A DNA stretch of 64,000 bases from Meira nashicola (taxonomy: Eukaryota > Basidiomycota > Exobasidiomycetes > Exobasidiales > Brachybasidiaceae), in contig BCJU01000001.1 of assembly GCA_001600355.1 (NCBI GenBank), forward strand, positions 1,509,178-1,573,177. The letters are read 5' to 3'. Each line of letters opens with the position of its first letter. The first letter of the stretch is position 1. The position numbers and the translations under genes are program-made. Below are positions 52,961 to 63,314 of the stretch, in pieces. The notes beneath the pieces are model-generated. The model saw only the letters and a list, made by a program, of their open reading frames with translations, was not told the origin of the DNA and ran no database searches.

Positions 52961-53614
52961 AAAAGATTCCTCTTTTTCTGATCAACAATTTGTATACATT
53001 ATTGCAACAATATCATATGTTAAATGAAACAAAGTAAACTTATAATTGGAGTCTTAATATTCCATGTGCTATTATGATACATAGTCTAGAATAATATAGA
53101 ATAGATCATGATCATGCTCGTGTGTGTGTGTGCGCTTAACCCGCATTTAGCCGGTCCTACGGCCAAATTTGGGCCTATGAGCGTCCCGTTAAAGTTATTT
53201 TAGCGTGAGTTGGCCGCTGCATACAATTCGTACGAACGTACCTTGAAGCTCTTCTTGGCGAGGATATGTTACTTGCTCAGCTTGTTAACAATCAATTTGC
53301 TATGTCTTTTATCCCTGTCAATTACATGCATACATGCGTTGACAGGACTTTGGTACAGATGATTGCAAACCGTGTCAAAGAACGTGGGTAAATGCACAAT
53401 GACTCCCTTTCCTACTCTTTAGTGAAAGGTAACCCAAATTAGCGGATAAACCCCGCTTTCATGCTTAAGTGCAGACTATGTCGAGTATGTGCTCAGTAAA
53501 AACAACCCCGATCTCTGCCGGCGTTTTCTTGTTTTGCTTGCTTGTATAAAAGTGGGAACAGGGTTGGCTTGACTATTCTTGTTTAGAACCACAACAAGAC
53601 AGTTTTGTTTTTAC
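52961..53614. other. intergenic between mL44 and membrane glycoprotein gene
   Basis: About 650 bases. It contains a short (TG)6 repeat at 53121-53132 and a TATAAA at 53545-53550, 65-70 bases before the next ATG, which is a good Pol II TATA candidate. Nothing else is supported. Confidence 0.45.
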
Positions 53615-54634
53615 ATGATGGTCAAGATTTACCTTTGGACATGTTTATTAGTATGCTCGCTTTCCTTCCTGATAAAATCAAGTGATGGATTTCAAATCGA
53701 TCATGATTATTCAACATGTAATGCATTAATCGTTTCTACTCAAGTGAGCCCAGAAGAATTAAATTCAACAAATGGAATGGTTTTACAATTTACGCAATCA
53801 AGAAATATTTCTGATCCTGCATTATTCAATACAACTATTGCATGGAACGAGTTCGTTCAATATGAAACGTATAATATTTCAAGTCTTTTACCTGCAACAC
53901 AAATTGGAAATAAATATTTTTATACAAATATTTCAATGAATTCTGCAATGAATTCTTCTTGGGTTGGAAATGGTTATGATCAAGAATTTTATACGATTAT
54001 GTGGTTATATGTTCAACCTCCAAATACGACTGATATAAACGCACGTACTTCATATGGCGGACCAGGAAATCCATTCGTACCTACATCTGATTCACATCCT
54101 TCTTGTACAGCATTTTATACGAGTAATGGAACAAGAACGGATTTCAATCCAAATTTGCAAAATGTTGAAAGTTCAGGAGGTAATACTTCCAACAACTCCG
54201 ATGGATTTTCAAAAGGTGCTAAAGCAGGATTAATAATTGGATTGATAATTGGAACTCTTTTATTATTAGCAGTAGTTGCAATTATTGGATTTGTTTTCTT
54301 CAGTGCCGTTCGTGGAATTTTCAAATCTTGTTTCAAAAGAAAGAGAAGAGATGAAAGTTTGGATTACGTTGGAAGTAGACCTGATGAAGAAGATCAAAAT
54401 ACTTCACCTGGTCATCTTTCTGATGATGGTGTTGTTAAGGGCAAACAAGAAGAAAAAATAACGAACACAGAAGAACGACAACAGCAACAATATGGAGGCA
54501 TGTTTGATGGTTTGGATAGAATTGGAACAGGACTCGGGAGCAGAACACAAGATGCAGATGCTATCACGCCTACACCAATTAATCCAGAAGACGAAGCTCC
54601 TCCTCCAACATATGCTGAAGCAAATAAGTCATAA
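53615..54634 (+). CDS. type I membrane glycoprotein with C-terminal PPxY motif
   Basis: A 339-residue protein I do not recognise. A signal peptide (MMVKIYLWTCLLVCSLSFL) leads into a ~180-residue extracellular domain with many N-glycosylation sequons (NST, NIS, NTT, NSS, NGT, NTS among them) and a few cysteines. A Ser/Asn/Gly stalk follows, then one transmembrane helix (~208-232, GLIIGLIIGTLLLLAVVAII) and a basic stop-transfer KRKRR. The acidic cytosolic tail ends PPPTYAEANKS. The PPTY (54602-54613) is a canonical WW-domain ligand, as recognised by Rsp5/Nedd4 ubiquitin ligases. A surface sensor or cell-wall protein is plausible but inferred. The TTG-initiated longer frame was not used. Confidence 0.78.
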   Translation: MMVKIYLWTCLLVCSLSFLIKSSDGFQIDHDYSTCNALIVSTQVSPEELNSTNGMVLQFTQSRNISDPALFNTTIAWNEFVQYETYNISSLLPATQIGNKYFYTNISMNSAMNSSWVGNGYDQEFYTIMWLYVQPPNTTDINARTSYGGPGNPFVPTSDSHPSCTAFYTSNGTRTDFNPNLQNVESSGGNTSNNSDGFSKGAKAGLIIGLIIGTLLLLAVVAIIGFVFFSAVRGIFKSCFKRKRRDESLDYVGSRPDEEDQNTSPGHLSDDGVVKGKQEEKITNTEERQQQQYGGMFDGLDRIGTGLGSRTQDADAITPTPINPEDEAPPPTYAEANKS

Positions 54635-57246
54635 GATTATATAAGATTATATATTTTGCTTTTCTTTTACATCGGAATTAATTGATGCTTTTAGCCATAT
54701 CACATTATCTTCAAGTTCCCTAATTCGTGCCGAATGTAGTCTATGCTATCTATCATTTGTCTATGGAACTCCGGAGGTGCGGACAGAAAACTACAACGAA
54801 CGGCGCAGCGCGTTGGATTGTACGTACAAAGCCGGCGCTAGGCTTTAACTTTTCAGGAACAAAAGTCAAGGAAAAAAACTTGTTGACGGATCTTTATGAT
54901 CTACAAAAATTTGCGCGGAATCCGGGGCGTTCCTTTACTGTGTGTGAAATTGATGAACAATTATATTAAAATGATTTGCAGACTGCATGAAGGAGTTATC
55001 CGTATCCGGCGGCGGTTTGTATGAGAATATCAAAAGGCCATTGAATTTCCTCGCCGAATTCACCGACACCGATGCTTACTCTCTACCATTTTTATTCTAT
55101 TCTAGAATACCAAAGTTGAATTCACGTGTGGACATGGCATTCCGATAACCGGCTTATTTAATTCCAAATCAAGTAAGAAACTTCAAATTATATCTGAAAA
55201 CAGCAAAAAGATTTGCCAAGAAGGGATGTAAAATTCGATTCACCTCTAAAGCTTGGCAGCTTTCTTGGCGATTCATTCGCTTTTTGCATTGTTCAATAAA
55301 TCATTACAAAGAACTTCTAAGAATTACATATGTACAAATGACAGTTGATAAAGCGTTCCTGAAGGAAATGAAAAAAGTTAAATTGCCGATCTAGGATTGG
55401 TAGATGCATTGATAAACAAAGCCACAAGCTCACGAAAAGATGGAGAGAATATTGATTAATGCAGGACCGATTGTTTACGCGTAGTACTTTGAATACATGC
55501 ATCATCATATGTGCGCGCCTTACCCAAGCCACAAAATTATTGTAACAGCTACAAGTCTTTTTGTATTCCAAAAAGGGAAACTCGTATATTTTTAGGAACG
55601 CTAATTCTACCATGCGCTGCGCATAAAAAATACTCGATTTTTGGCCTGTAAAAGTTCTATGACGTTAATTATATGTAATCAAACGCGTCTGTCTTCCTGC
55701 ATCTCTTAGTGGCCGCCGGTATATTGACAAGACATTAGCAAAAAGAGAGAAAAAGACAAGGGTCCTTTAATGTCTTTTTCGATCGGGCTGGTCAGAACAA
55801 GATGAAATCATAGATCCTTGACATGACTTGAACCCTCATCTAAGCTTTTGTCATTATAATACAAATTTCAATGAATAGAATTGTAAGGATACAAGCTTTG
55901 TGTAAGCCATGTATGCAAAGCTTTAAATATCATGCGACTATGTATCTATGTTTGCATGTACATGCCATGATTTTCCAAAGAGCGATGTCGGACTACCTAC
56001 GTCAAGCGTAAGTGCGGCGCATAGACCCGGACGAGCGGGAAGGATAAAATTAGGTACAAAATCACTTTTTTTCTTACCCCTAAATGTTTCCCTTTTAGGC
56101 ACTTCATCCGTTCCATTGTATGCTCAGGCTCACGCGCTGCGCGGTATTTAAATGTATAGAATCCAAAGATAGAACTACAAACGCGGGAACACACCGGTCC
56201 AACTCGTTTTTCCTTTTAGAGACAATTTGCAGTGAAAACAAACGAGAGTTTGAAGTCATGGCAAACATATGCTTTCTTCTATTAATTTTGTATTGTTTGG
56301 CTTGAATTGAGAATGTAGATGTAATTCAATGCACAATGCCCGCTTAAAAACTTTTCTTATCCCGACTTCTGCTTGTATGCTGAAGTGATGCAAGAAAGGT
56401 TATAAATTTGGTGCGCGCGTTAGACTTGCATAGAGTGTTTTTTTGCGTGGTAATAATGCCAGATAAGTGCATAAATCCAGAGTAATTCTTACTGTCGTCA
56501 ATGTCCGATGAAGAGTCTATTTGATAATTAAAGAAAAAAAGCCGATCCAAGATTCCAATACAGCGTAAAATAAGATGCATGTTTGCACATAAATAAATGC
56601 GCACTTTACAACTTTTACCTTAACGGAGGATTTTCTCCGCAGGCCATACGGTCTGTCTGCCGAAATAGAATGACTGAATAACTACTACCTTTTAGGGTTC
56701 CTTAGAATAAATAAGTTCAATGTGCTTACACTGTGCCGATAACATGTTATTCGTATTCGAAAATGGAGGCCTGGAGCAGGCACAATTTGGATGAGTGCGT
56801 GATGCATATAGGCATACGCATGTCAAAATTCGTATGGGATAGCACGTCCGTTCTTGTTTGACAGACTGGATAACTCCGTAAGAGATGTTATATATATGAC
56901 GAAAGGAAAAAAAAGTCATCAGATCTGCATCATAAGTCGTTCCTCGTAACATATACCATCATCACAATATACCTGACGAGAAACAGTAATATAGAGAAAA
57001 AAGAAGGTGAATAATTTTGCCTGATCAACATCGCTGAAGCCCTTCGAGAAACCTAGGAGGAGATTGTATTTCTCTTGGAAGCGGGCTACCTAGCATACAT
57101 CGGCGGATCACTGGATAAGGAATCGCAAAAGCTTTGCTTCTTCCCTCACAGAAGAGCATCGCTCAGCGTGTATATACGTTCTCGTCCCGATACCCATCTT
57201 TGCTCAATTGCTATCTCACTCTTTGCAAATAAAATTACATACAAAT
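54635..57246. other. 2.6-kb gene-free stretch
   Basis: The longest interval without a convincing gene. All open frames are under 100 codons and have no recognisable content. Three copies of the GC-only 9-mer GCGCTGCGC or its complement lie at 54803-54811, 55614-55622 and 56134-56142; an ACGCGT lies near 55478 and another near 55684. No tRNA could be folded by eye. It presumably contains the promoter of the GH79 gene and possibly non-coding transcripts. Confidence 0.5.
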
Positions 57247-60200
57247 ATGACTAGACAAGGAAGGCGGCAGCCTTCAACCCTCTCACTTCTTCGCAATGCA
57301 TTATTGACCGCTTCTACATTTTTGCTCGCAAGCATGGTAAGTGATGTAAATGCACAAGCAAGTATCACACCTGCTGCAACAACCAGCGGCCTTTCTAATC
57401 CATCAGGAGGTTCACAAGGCTTGTCCTATATCTTGAGCCCGTCATATGCTGGAATGGGTATCGAACCTTCTAATTTGTTTGCATTTACCGGAAGAAGTTC
57501 ACCCAATCAAATGACGATGAATTTGCTCAACATTCTTGCAAATTATACCGGGCAACCACCACATATGCGTGTAGGAGGAAATACAGGTGATACTGCTTTA
57601 TTCAATTCCAGTTATAACGGATACGATTTTCAACCAAATCCCAAAACAACTGGACCAACTGATGTAGCATATTATGGACCAAATTTCTTCAAAGTGATTA
57701 ATTATTTCCCCAAAGATACGCCAGTCACGTACGGACTACCGTTGGCATATCAAGGTTCTGGTGCAAATCAGATGTTGTTGGATGTTGCTAATGGAGTTGT
57801 GGACGCATTCACAAACATTCATTTATACAGTTTAGAGGTAGGGAATGAGCCTGATTTATACGTCCAAAATAAATTCAGACAATCAGGTTGGGGAGCATCA
57901 CAATATGGTGACGAATGGAGTTCAGCCGTTTTACAGGTTTGGCAACAAGTTCTTCAACCAAAAGGAATTACGAAAAGTTTCTTTGAATCTGCTTGTACGG
58001 CAACAACGGCTGCTAATCGAGGCTTCCGAATTGAAGATTTAGTGCAAACAGGCGTTGCAACTGCAACCGATAACGGTCTTTACGTTGGTGGATGGAATCA
58101 ACACGATTATTATTATTACGTAAACGTATCATCTTATAAACTCACCTTGGAAGGATTGATGGATCTTGGTTCTACTATCGGTCAATTCAATGAATGGTCA
58201 AATCAAGCCGATCAAGCAAGAACGACGGGTAAACCATACTTTTTGCGTGAGATGGGAAGTGTTGGACCAGAAGGAATTCAAGGTATCTCTGATACGTTTG
58301 GAAATGCATTATGGACGTTTAACTTTTTCTTATTTGCTTCTACTGTTGGTGTTCAATCCGTTCAAATGCATATGTTACAAGATTCTTATGGATCACCTTG
58401 GCAACCGATCCCGCTAAACGATGGCACACAACCGTTCGTTCGACCTTCTTATTCTGCATGGGCAGCAATGGCTCAATTGAATGGAGCTGGATGTCAAACT
58501 CAAATTGCACCATTGACCATTAATAATATGCCGAGCGGGTATACTAACCGATTAGGAGCATATGCAGCTTATGATGCAGGAAATTTACAATCGGTAATCG
58601 TGATTAATACAAAGCCTGCTTATTCAAGTCAAGGTCAAAATATCAATACACAACAAGTCTCCTTCTCTTTGCCAACAAGTATGTCAGGTAAGACATTTTA
58701 TCTTTCTCTTCTGACTGCTCCTGGTGCGGATGCTTTAAACAATACACAATGGAACGGGTATGACTACTCTCAAAATGGTGATGGAACTGCAAAGCGGGTC
58801 GATTCGCAAACTCGAACTGCAGTTGTAGGCAGTGATGGTACATTAACTTTTTCCGTTCGTGATTCACAAGCGGTTGTGGCTAATATGGGTTCACAAATCG
58901 GTTCTACAAATAATAAACCTGATTCGAAAGCATGTGCACAATTCGCGATTATCAACACTCAAGATACCGGTTCAGGTTTCAAAGCAACGTCCGGTTTTGC
59001 TTCTCATCTTCCCTTGAGTATGGGAGCAATTATTGGAATTGCAGCTGGAGGTGGTTCTGCTTTGTTGATCTTGTTGGGTTTGATTATCTTCTGTTGTGTT
59101 CGTCGTGCACGCAAACGTCGTGCTACCAAATTGTCTGATTCTGCTGCACTCTTGCCACCAGCTTACAGTAAAGGAGGACCTGGAGCTGGAAATAATGATC
59201 GCAAGAGGCCGTACAAGAGCGTTCCATATAAGGATATGGCTGATTCATCTGATGATATATTTATGATGCCAGTTCGAAAGGGTGATAAATACACCGATAT
59301 GAATAATATGTCAACAAGAGGTGGACCTTTCCGTGGACATAAACATTCAGATTCATATGGAAGTGCAACGCCAAGCATGACAAATTCACCTTTATTGCCA
59401 GCTTCTCCTAGCTTTGGAAGTAGAGCACGAGTTGATTCTTATTCATCCGAGAATGCTATCCCACCTCCTGGTTCGGCAGGTTATGGTACGCCAACAAAGA
59501 ATGGTAGTCCAAAACCTACCTCTCGTTTACGTGCCCTTCCGCCAAGCAATGCGGGACCAAAAGGACAACCTATGTACGGACAAAGCAATTTGAATCCTAA
59601 TTCACGTCATGGTCACGGTGCAGAAGCTGCTGCTGCTATTGGAGGCGCGGGTGCAGGAATGGCTGCTGGTTATGCATTGGCAAACAAGATGAATGAACAA
59701 GGTAATGTTCGTCGTGGAGACCCTCGTATGCAACAACAGCAACAAATGAATCAATCTGGACCCAATGATCCTTGGCAACAATTGGCACAACAACAACATC
59801 AACAATACCTTGCACCTGGAAACGCTCATAATGGATATCCACAACAATATGGACCTGATGGAAGGATAAGATATGGATCGACACCAAATGCATCAGCAGC
59901 AGAAGGTGCTTTAGGCTTAGCAGGACCTGGAATGATGTCAAATCAACAAAGAGGAAGACAAGATCAAAGACATTCAGGTCAATTAGAATACAAGCCTGAA
60001 AGAAGGAGAAGTTTACCTCCTAATAATAATGCACAAGGTGAAAAGAGAAGGTCTAAACCTTCTGGAGCAGCATCCAGTCAAGGACACGGTTACAGATCCA
60101 GTTTAGATCAAAGTAATAGACCTCCCGTTCCAGATCTACCGGCAAGTATTCGTGCTTCTATGGGACAAAGACCGCAAAGTAGTTCAGCAGATCGAAGTAA

Positions 60201-60798
60201 TCCAATGAACACTAACGCTGCTGCTTTAGCCGCCGCAACAGCCGCTACAGGAGGAACGGCTGCAGCGCAACATGCATATGCCGCTCAAAGGCAACAAAAT
60301 CGTCAATCTTCACCAGCTAGAAGACCCATTTCTTCTAGTCGTGAATTAGCTCCAAGCGTAAGTGAAGCGTCAGTCAGCGCATCAATCTATGGTGGAATTG
60401 ATGCTCCTTCCAACGATCATACTGGTTATGGAATGGCAATGACTACTTCTATGCCTCTTGAAGATTCTAATCATTATTCTCAATCTTACATTCATCATGG
60501 TCACAACAATTCAGCTGCTGGACCGGCTCTTTTGGATCCAAACGCATATGCAATGGCAGCTCAACCTCGTACATCAAGCGAGATGGCATTCTATAATCAA
60601 GTTGATCCTGCAGGCGTATCTGCGCAAGCATATGGTGATATGCGACAAAGTAGAAGTTATACAGGTCATGAAGAAAGACGAAATGATCATTCTTCACCTC
60701 CTAGACCACCACGAGCAGAAAGACGATCATTACAAACTGCAAGACCAGCTTTACCCAAACCACCAAGAAATGAAGGACCACCAGGCTATCAAGGATGA
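57247..60798 (+). CDS. membrane-anchored GH79-type glycosidase with long cytosolic tail
   Basis: A 1,183-residue protein. The signal peptide ends near SDVNA (residue ~37). The catalytic domain (~50-560) resembles GH79 beta-glucuronidase and related enzymes: GMGIEPSN, HMRVGGNTGD, the acid/base in EVGNEPDLY (Glu201) and the nucleophile in FLREMGSVGP (Glu335), on two (beta/alpha)8-barrel strands. A C-terminal beta domain follows. One transmembrane helix (~592-617, GAIIGIAAGGGSALLILLGLIIF) and a basic anchor CCVRRARKRR precede a cytosolic tail of about 560 residues rich in Ser, Pro, Gln, Asn and Ala. The tail begins with PPAY (59155-59166), a WW-domain ligand. Known fungal GH79 enzymes are usually secreted or anchored with short tails. 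The enzyme probably acts on glucuronic-acid-containing wall or host polymers; the substrate is not shown by sequence. The ATG at 57247 gives the signal peptide. Confidence 0.85.
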   Translation: MTRQGRRQPSTLSLLRNALLTASTFLLASMVSDVNAQASITPAATTSGLSNPSGGSQGLSYILSPSYAGMGIEPSNLFAFTGRSSPNQMTMNLLNILANYTGQPPHMRVGGNTGDTALFNSSYNGYDFQPNPKTTGPTDVAYYGPNFFKVINYFPKDTPVTYGLPLAYQGSGANQMLLDVANGVVDAFTNIHLYSLEVGNEPDLYVQNKFRQSGWGASQYGDEWSSAVLQVWQQVLQPKGITKSFFESACTATTAANRGFRIEDLVQTGVATATDNGLYVGGWNQHDYYYYVNVSSYKLTLEGLMDLGSTIGQFNEWSNQADQARTTGKPYFLREMGSVGPEGIQGISDTFGNALWTFNFFLFASTVGVQSVQMHMLQDSYGSPWQPIPLNDGTQPFVRPSYSAWAAMAQLNGAGCQTQIAPLTINNMPSGYTNRLGAYAAYDAGNLQSVIVINTKPAYSSQGQNINTQQVSFSLPTSMSGKTFYLSLLTAPGADALNNTQWNGYDYSQNGDGTAKRVDSQTRTAVVGSDGTLTFSVRDSQAVVANMGSQIGSTNNKPDSKACAQFAIINTQDTGSGFKATSGFASHLPLSMGAIIGIAAGGGSALLILLGLIIFCCVRRARKRRATKLSDSAALLPPAYSKGGPGAGNNDRKRPYKSVPYKDMADSSDDIFMMPVRKGDKYTDMNNMSTRGGPFRGHKHSDSYGSATPSMTNSPLLPASPSFGSRARVDSYSSENAIPPPGSAGYGTPTKNGSPKPTSRLRALPPSNAGPKGQPMYGQSNLNPNSRHGHGAEAAAAIGGAGAGMAAGYALANKMNEQGNVRRGDPRMQQQQQMNQSGPNDPWQQLAQQQHQQYLAPGNAHNGYPQQYGPDGRIRYGSTPNASAAEGALGLAGPGMMSNQQRGRQDQRHSGQLEYKPERRRSLPPNNNAQGEKRRSKPSGAASSQGHGYRSSLDQSNRPPVPDLPASIRASMGQRPQSSSADRSNPMNTNAAALAAATAATGGTAAAQHAYAAQRQQNRQSSPARRPISSSRELAPSVSEASVSASIYGGIDAPSNDHTGYGMAMTTSMPLEDSNHYSQSYIHHGHNNSAAGPALLDPNAYAMAAQPRTSSEMAFYNQVDPAGVSAQAYGDMRQSRSYTGHEERRNDHSSPPRPPRAERRSLQTARPALPKPPRNEGPPGYQG

Positions 60799-61487
60799 AA
60801 ACAAAACATTCTTTTCCACTGTATTCTTTTTGCCCCTAACATTAAAACCGCTTTTGATCATATAGACAACAGTCAAACGAAACGGACATTGTTTTCTTTA
60901 TCAAGCAACGAAGAGCTTACCAATATGGACATTACTCACACTTCACCCTCTCGAGAAAAGCAAAACAAAAACATCTTCTCTGCACTCTTTTTCTTTATAC
61001 CTTTTCTCGTTTTTCTTTTATCGATCAATTGCACGATTCACGTTCTATGTATATGGTTAAACACACCTTTCTTGACTTACCTGCAAGACGGGTAGTGAAG
61101 GTTGTACACCTTCTGTTACGTTGCCCTCTCTCTTATTTTTTGTTTTCATATGGACTTTTGCTTATATCCTGCTTTCATTTTTGCTCCTTTTCCTCATCTT
61201 GCTCAGCACTTTTTTGCTCCTTATTGCATGTATCTCATAAATTGAATGGAAAATGCAATGCTTAGTACATGTCAGACACACATTGTGATTCTCTCTTAGA
61301 TTTAAAGTTGTTTAAGCTCGGTTCTTCGGCAAGTGTTGTTCTTAACGCGTAAGTGTTATCAGGTACACCACTAACTCACAAGCACATGCATTCTTTCTCC
61401 ACTCTTCCAACCACGATTACTACCAAATCGATAAGGATGGAAAATAAAATTCACACTTCAATATATTTAATCTAAATTTGATTCTTT
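60799..61487. other. intergenic between GH79 gene and transporter gene
   Basis: About 690 pyrimidine-rich bases. It includes an ACGCGTAA at 61345-61352, 136 bases before the transporter ATG. Short frames have no support. Confidence 0.4.
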
Positions 61488-63245
61488 ATGTCAGAATCTG
61501 GCAAGAAGATCGGCTTCATTCCAGCTCCGTTACCAACCTTGCCAATCGAAATGCAAACTTTCAACGATGGCGATCAAGATGCGGAAAGGGAAACGGAAAA
61601 TGAATTAGAACAGGGTCAAAGATCTCATATTGGTGCATCGAACCAAAGCAATGATGAGATTGAAAATTTGACCGGAGAAGGTGGTTATACGCCTTATTTA
61701 GGTAGATTAACAGCAGTTGCATGTTTGTTAGGCTTACAATTTGGTTGGGATACAGGAATTGCGGCAGGAATGTTGGTTGCAATAAGAGATGATCTTGGTC
61801 ATCCTCTTTCGGCAGGTGAACAAGAATTGATTGTAAGTTCAACTACTGTAGGTGCAATTATTGGAGCGCTATGTGCTGGTAGATTAAGTGATCGGATAGG
61901 TAGGAAAAAAGTTATGATCGTTGCTGGTGTTTTGTTTGCTATTGGATCGATTGAACAAGCTGCCAGTCAAGTGGTTCGTGAATTGGTTTTGGGAAGATTT
62001 CTCGTGGGTGGTGGTGTTGGTATGGCATCTATGATCGTTCCTACGTATTTGGCAGAATGTGCACCTCCTTCAATACGAGGTAGAATTATCGCCATTAACT
62101 CAATTCTCATCACTGGCGGTCAAGTGATTGCTTATTCTGTAGATGCCGCTTTTTATTCTTTACCACATGGATGGCGATGGATGGTTCTGGCTGGTGGGCT
62201 ACCTGCAATTATTCAGCTGATCGGATTATTCTACCTTGACGAATCTCCACGTTGGTTAATCTCAAAAGGAAAACATGTAAGAGCAAGACATGTTCTCACA
62301 CGCATATATCCGTTTGCTGACAATCAAGCGATTGATTTACACATCAATAAGATCGAAGCAAGTCTCAATCACACATCTACTGCTTCTCGAGATGCTAATG
62401 TATCATCGGATTCAAACAAATCGAACGATTTCCGAGCACAGTGGAAATTGCTTTGGAGTGAAAAAGCCAATCGGAAAGCACTATTTCTTGCTTGTGGACT
62501 TCAAGCTGGACAGCAGCTGATCGGAGCAAATTCAATCCTGTACTATTCATCACGTTTGCTTCTCATGGCTGGATTTAATGCTAATCCGAATTTAGCAGCT
62601 ATTTGGGTAGCCTTGGCAAATTTTATCGGAACGGTGATCGCGCTTCGATTGGTCGATAGTATTGGCAGAAGAAAGCTCTTGCTCAGAGCGACAGCAGCAG
62701 CTACAGTCTCTCTGGCATTCTTGGCTATTTCGCTAGGTCAAATTGACACCGGAGGTGTGACAGATCATGTAGGCACATCACCGCCAGCAGTACATCCAAG
62801 CCCTTGGGCTTATATCTGTCTGATTGCGATGGTACTTTTCCTATTCTTTTATGCTCTTGGGATCGGAATTGTGCCTTGGCTCGTTCAAAGTGAGGTTTTC
62901 TCTAGTTCTGTTCGAGGTGTTGGAGCCGGACTTGCAACAGCAACGAATTGGTCAATGAATTTATTAACGAGTGCAACGTTTTTGGACCTGGTCCGGCTCA
63001 TAACACCACAAGGATCTTTTTGGCTTTACGCAATCGTTGGTGCATTAACATGGACATTTGCTTATACCTATCTTCCTGAATTAAAAGGCATATCTATCAA
63101 TGATGTACAAGCCGCTCTAGACAGTGACGATCCTTTCCGTTCACAGAACGGTACTCGAGGTGCTTATGCTCCGCTGAATCGACAAGATGATCGCAACGAG
63201 GAAGATGATGCTTTTGACAGTCGAGATGATGATACATCGCTCTAA
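61488..63245 (+). CDS. MFS sugar transporter, myo-inositol (Itr) type
   Basis: A 585-residue plasma-membrane transporter with 12 predicted helices. After an acidic ~75-residue N-terminus the sugar-porter marks appear: FGWDTGIAAG in TM1 (family GYDTGVISG), GRLSDRIGRKKVMI (loop 2-3), LVGGGVGMASMIVPTYLAECAP (PESPR-type region before TM5), RGRIIAINSILITGGQ, LDESPRWLISKGK (loop 6-7), QQLIGANSILYYSS (TM7) and RLVDSIGRRKLLL. The RGRxxAINSxxxTGGQ form is closest to fungal myo-inositol transporters (Itr1) and their H+-symport mechanism. The acidic C-terminal tail (ALDSDDPF onward) is cytosolic. Substrate assignment is moderate. Confidence 0.88.
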   Translation: MSESGKKIGFIPAPLPTLPIEMQTFNDGDQDAERETENELEQGQRSHIGASNQSNDEIENLTGEGGYTPYLGRLTAVACLLGLQFGWDTGIAAGMLVAIRDDLGHPLSAGEQELIVSSTTVGAIIGALCAGRLSDRIGRKKVMIVAGVLFAIGSIEQAASQVVRELVLGRFLVGGGVGMASMIVPTYLAECAPPSIRGRIIAINSILITGGQVIAYSVDAAFYSLPHGWRWMVLAGGLPAIIQLIGLFYLDESPRWLISKGKHVRARHVLTRIYPFADNQAIDLHINKIEASLNHTSTASRDANVSSDSNKSNDFRAQWKLLWSEKANRKALFLACGLQAGQQLIGANSILYYSSRLLLMAGFNANPNLAAIWVALANFIGTVIALRLVDSIGRRKLLLRATAAATVSLAFLAISLGQIDTGGVTDHVGTSPPAVHPSPWAYICLIAMVLFLFFYALGIGIVPWLVQSEVFSSSVRGVGAGLATATNWSMNLLTSATFLDLVRLITPQGSFWLYAIVGALTWTFAYTYLPELKGISINDVQAALDSDDPFRSQNGTRGAYAPLNRQDDRNEEDDAFDSRDDDTSL

Positions 63246-63314
63246 TATCATTGAAGTGTAATACAAGTGTACAATAGAATACAAGTAAAAATACATGCTT
63301 TTTGCGCTGAGGCT

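Noticed and set aside
55317..55613. A 98-codon minus-strand frame in the gene-free stretch
   Set aside because: No domain, no conserved pattern and no promoter evidence; likely chance.
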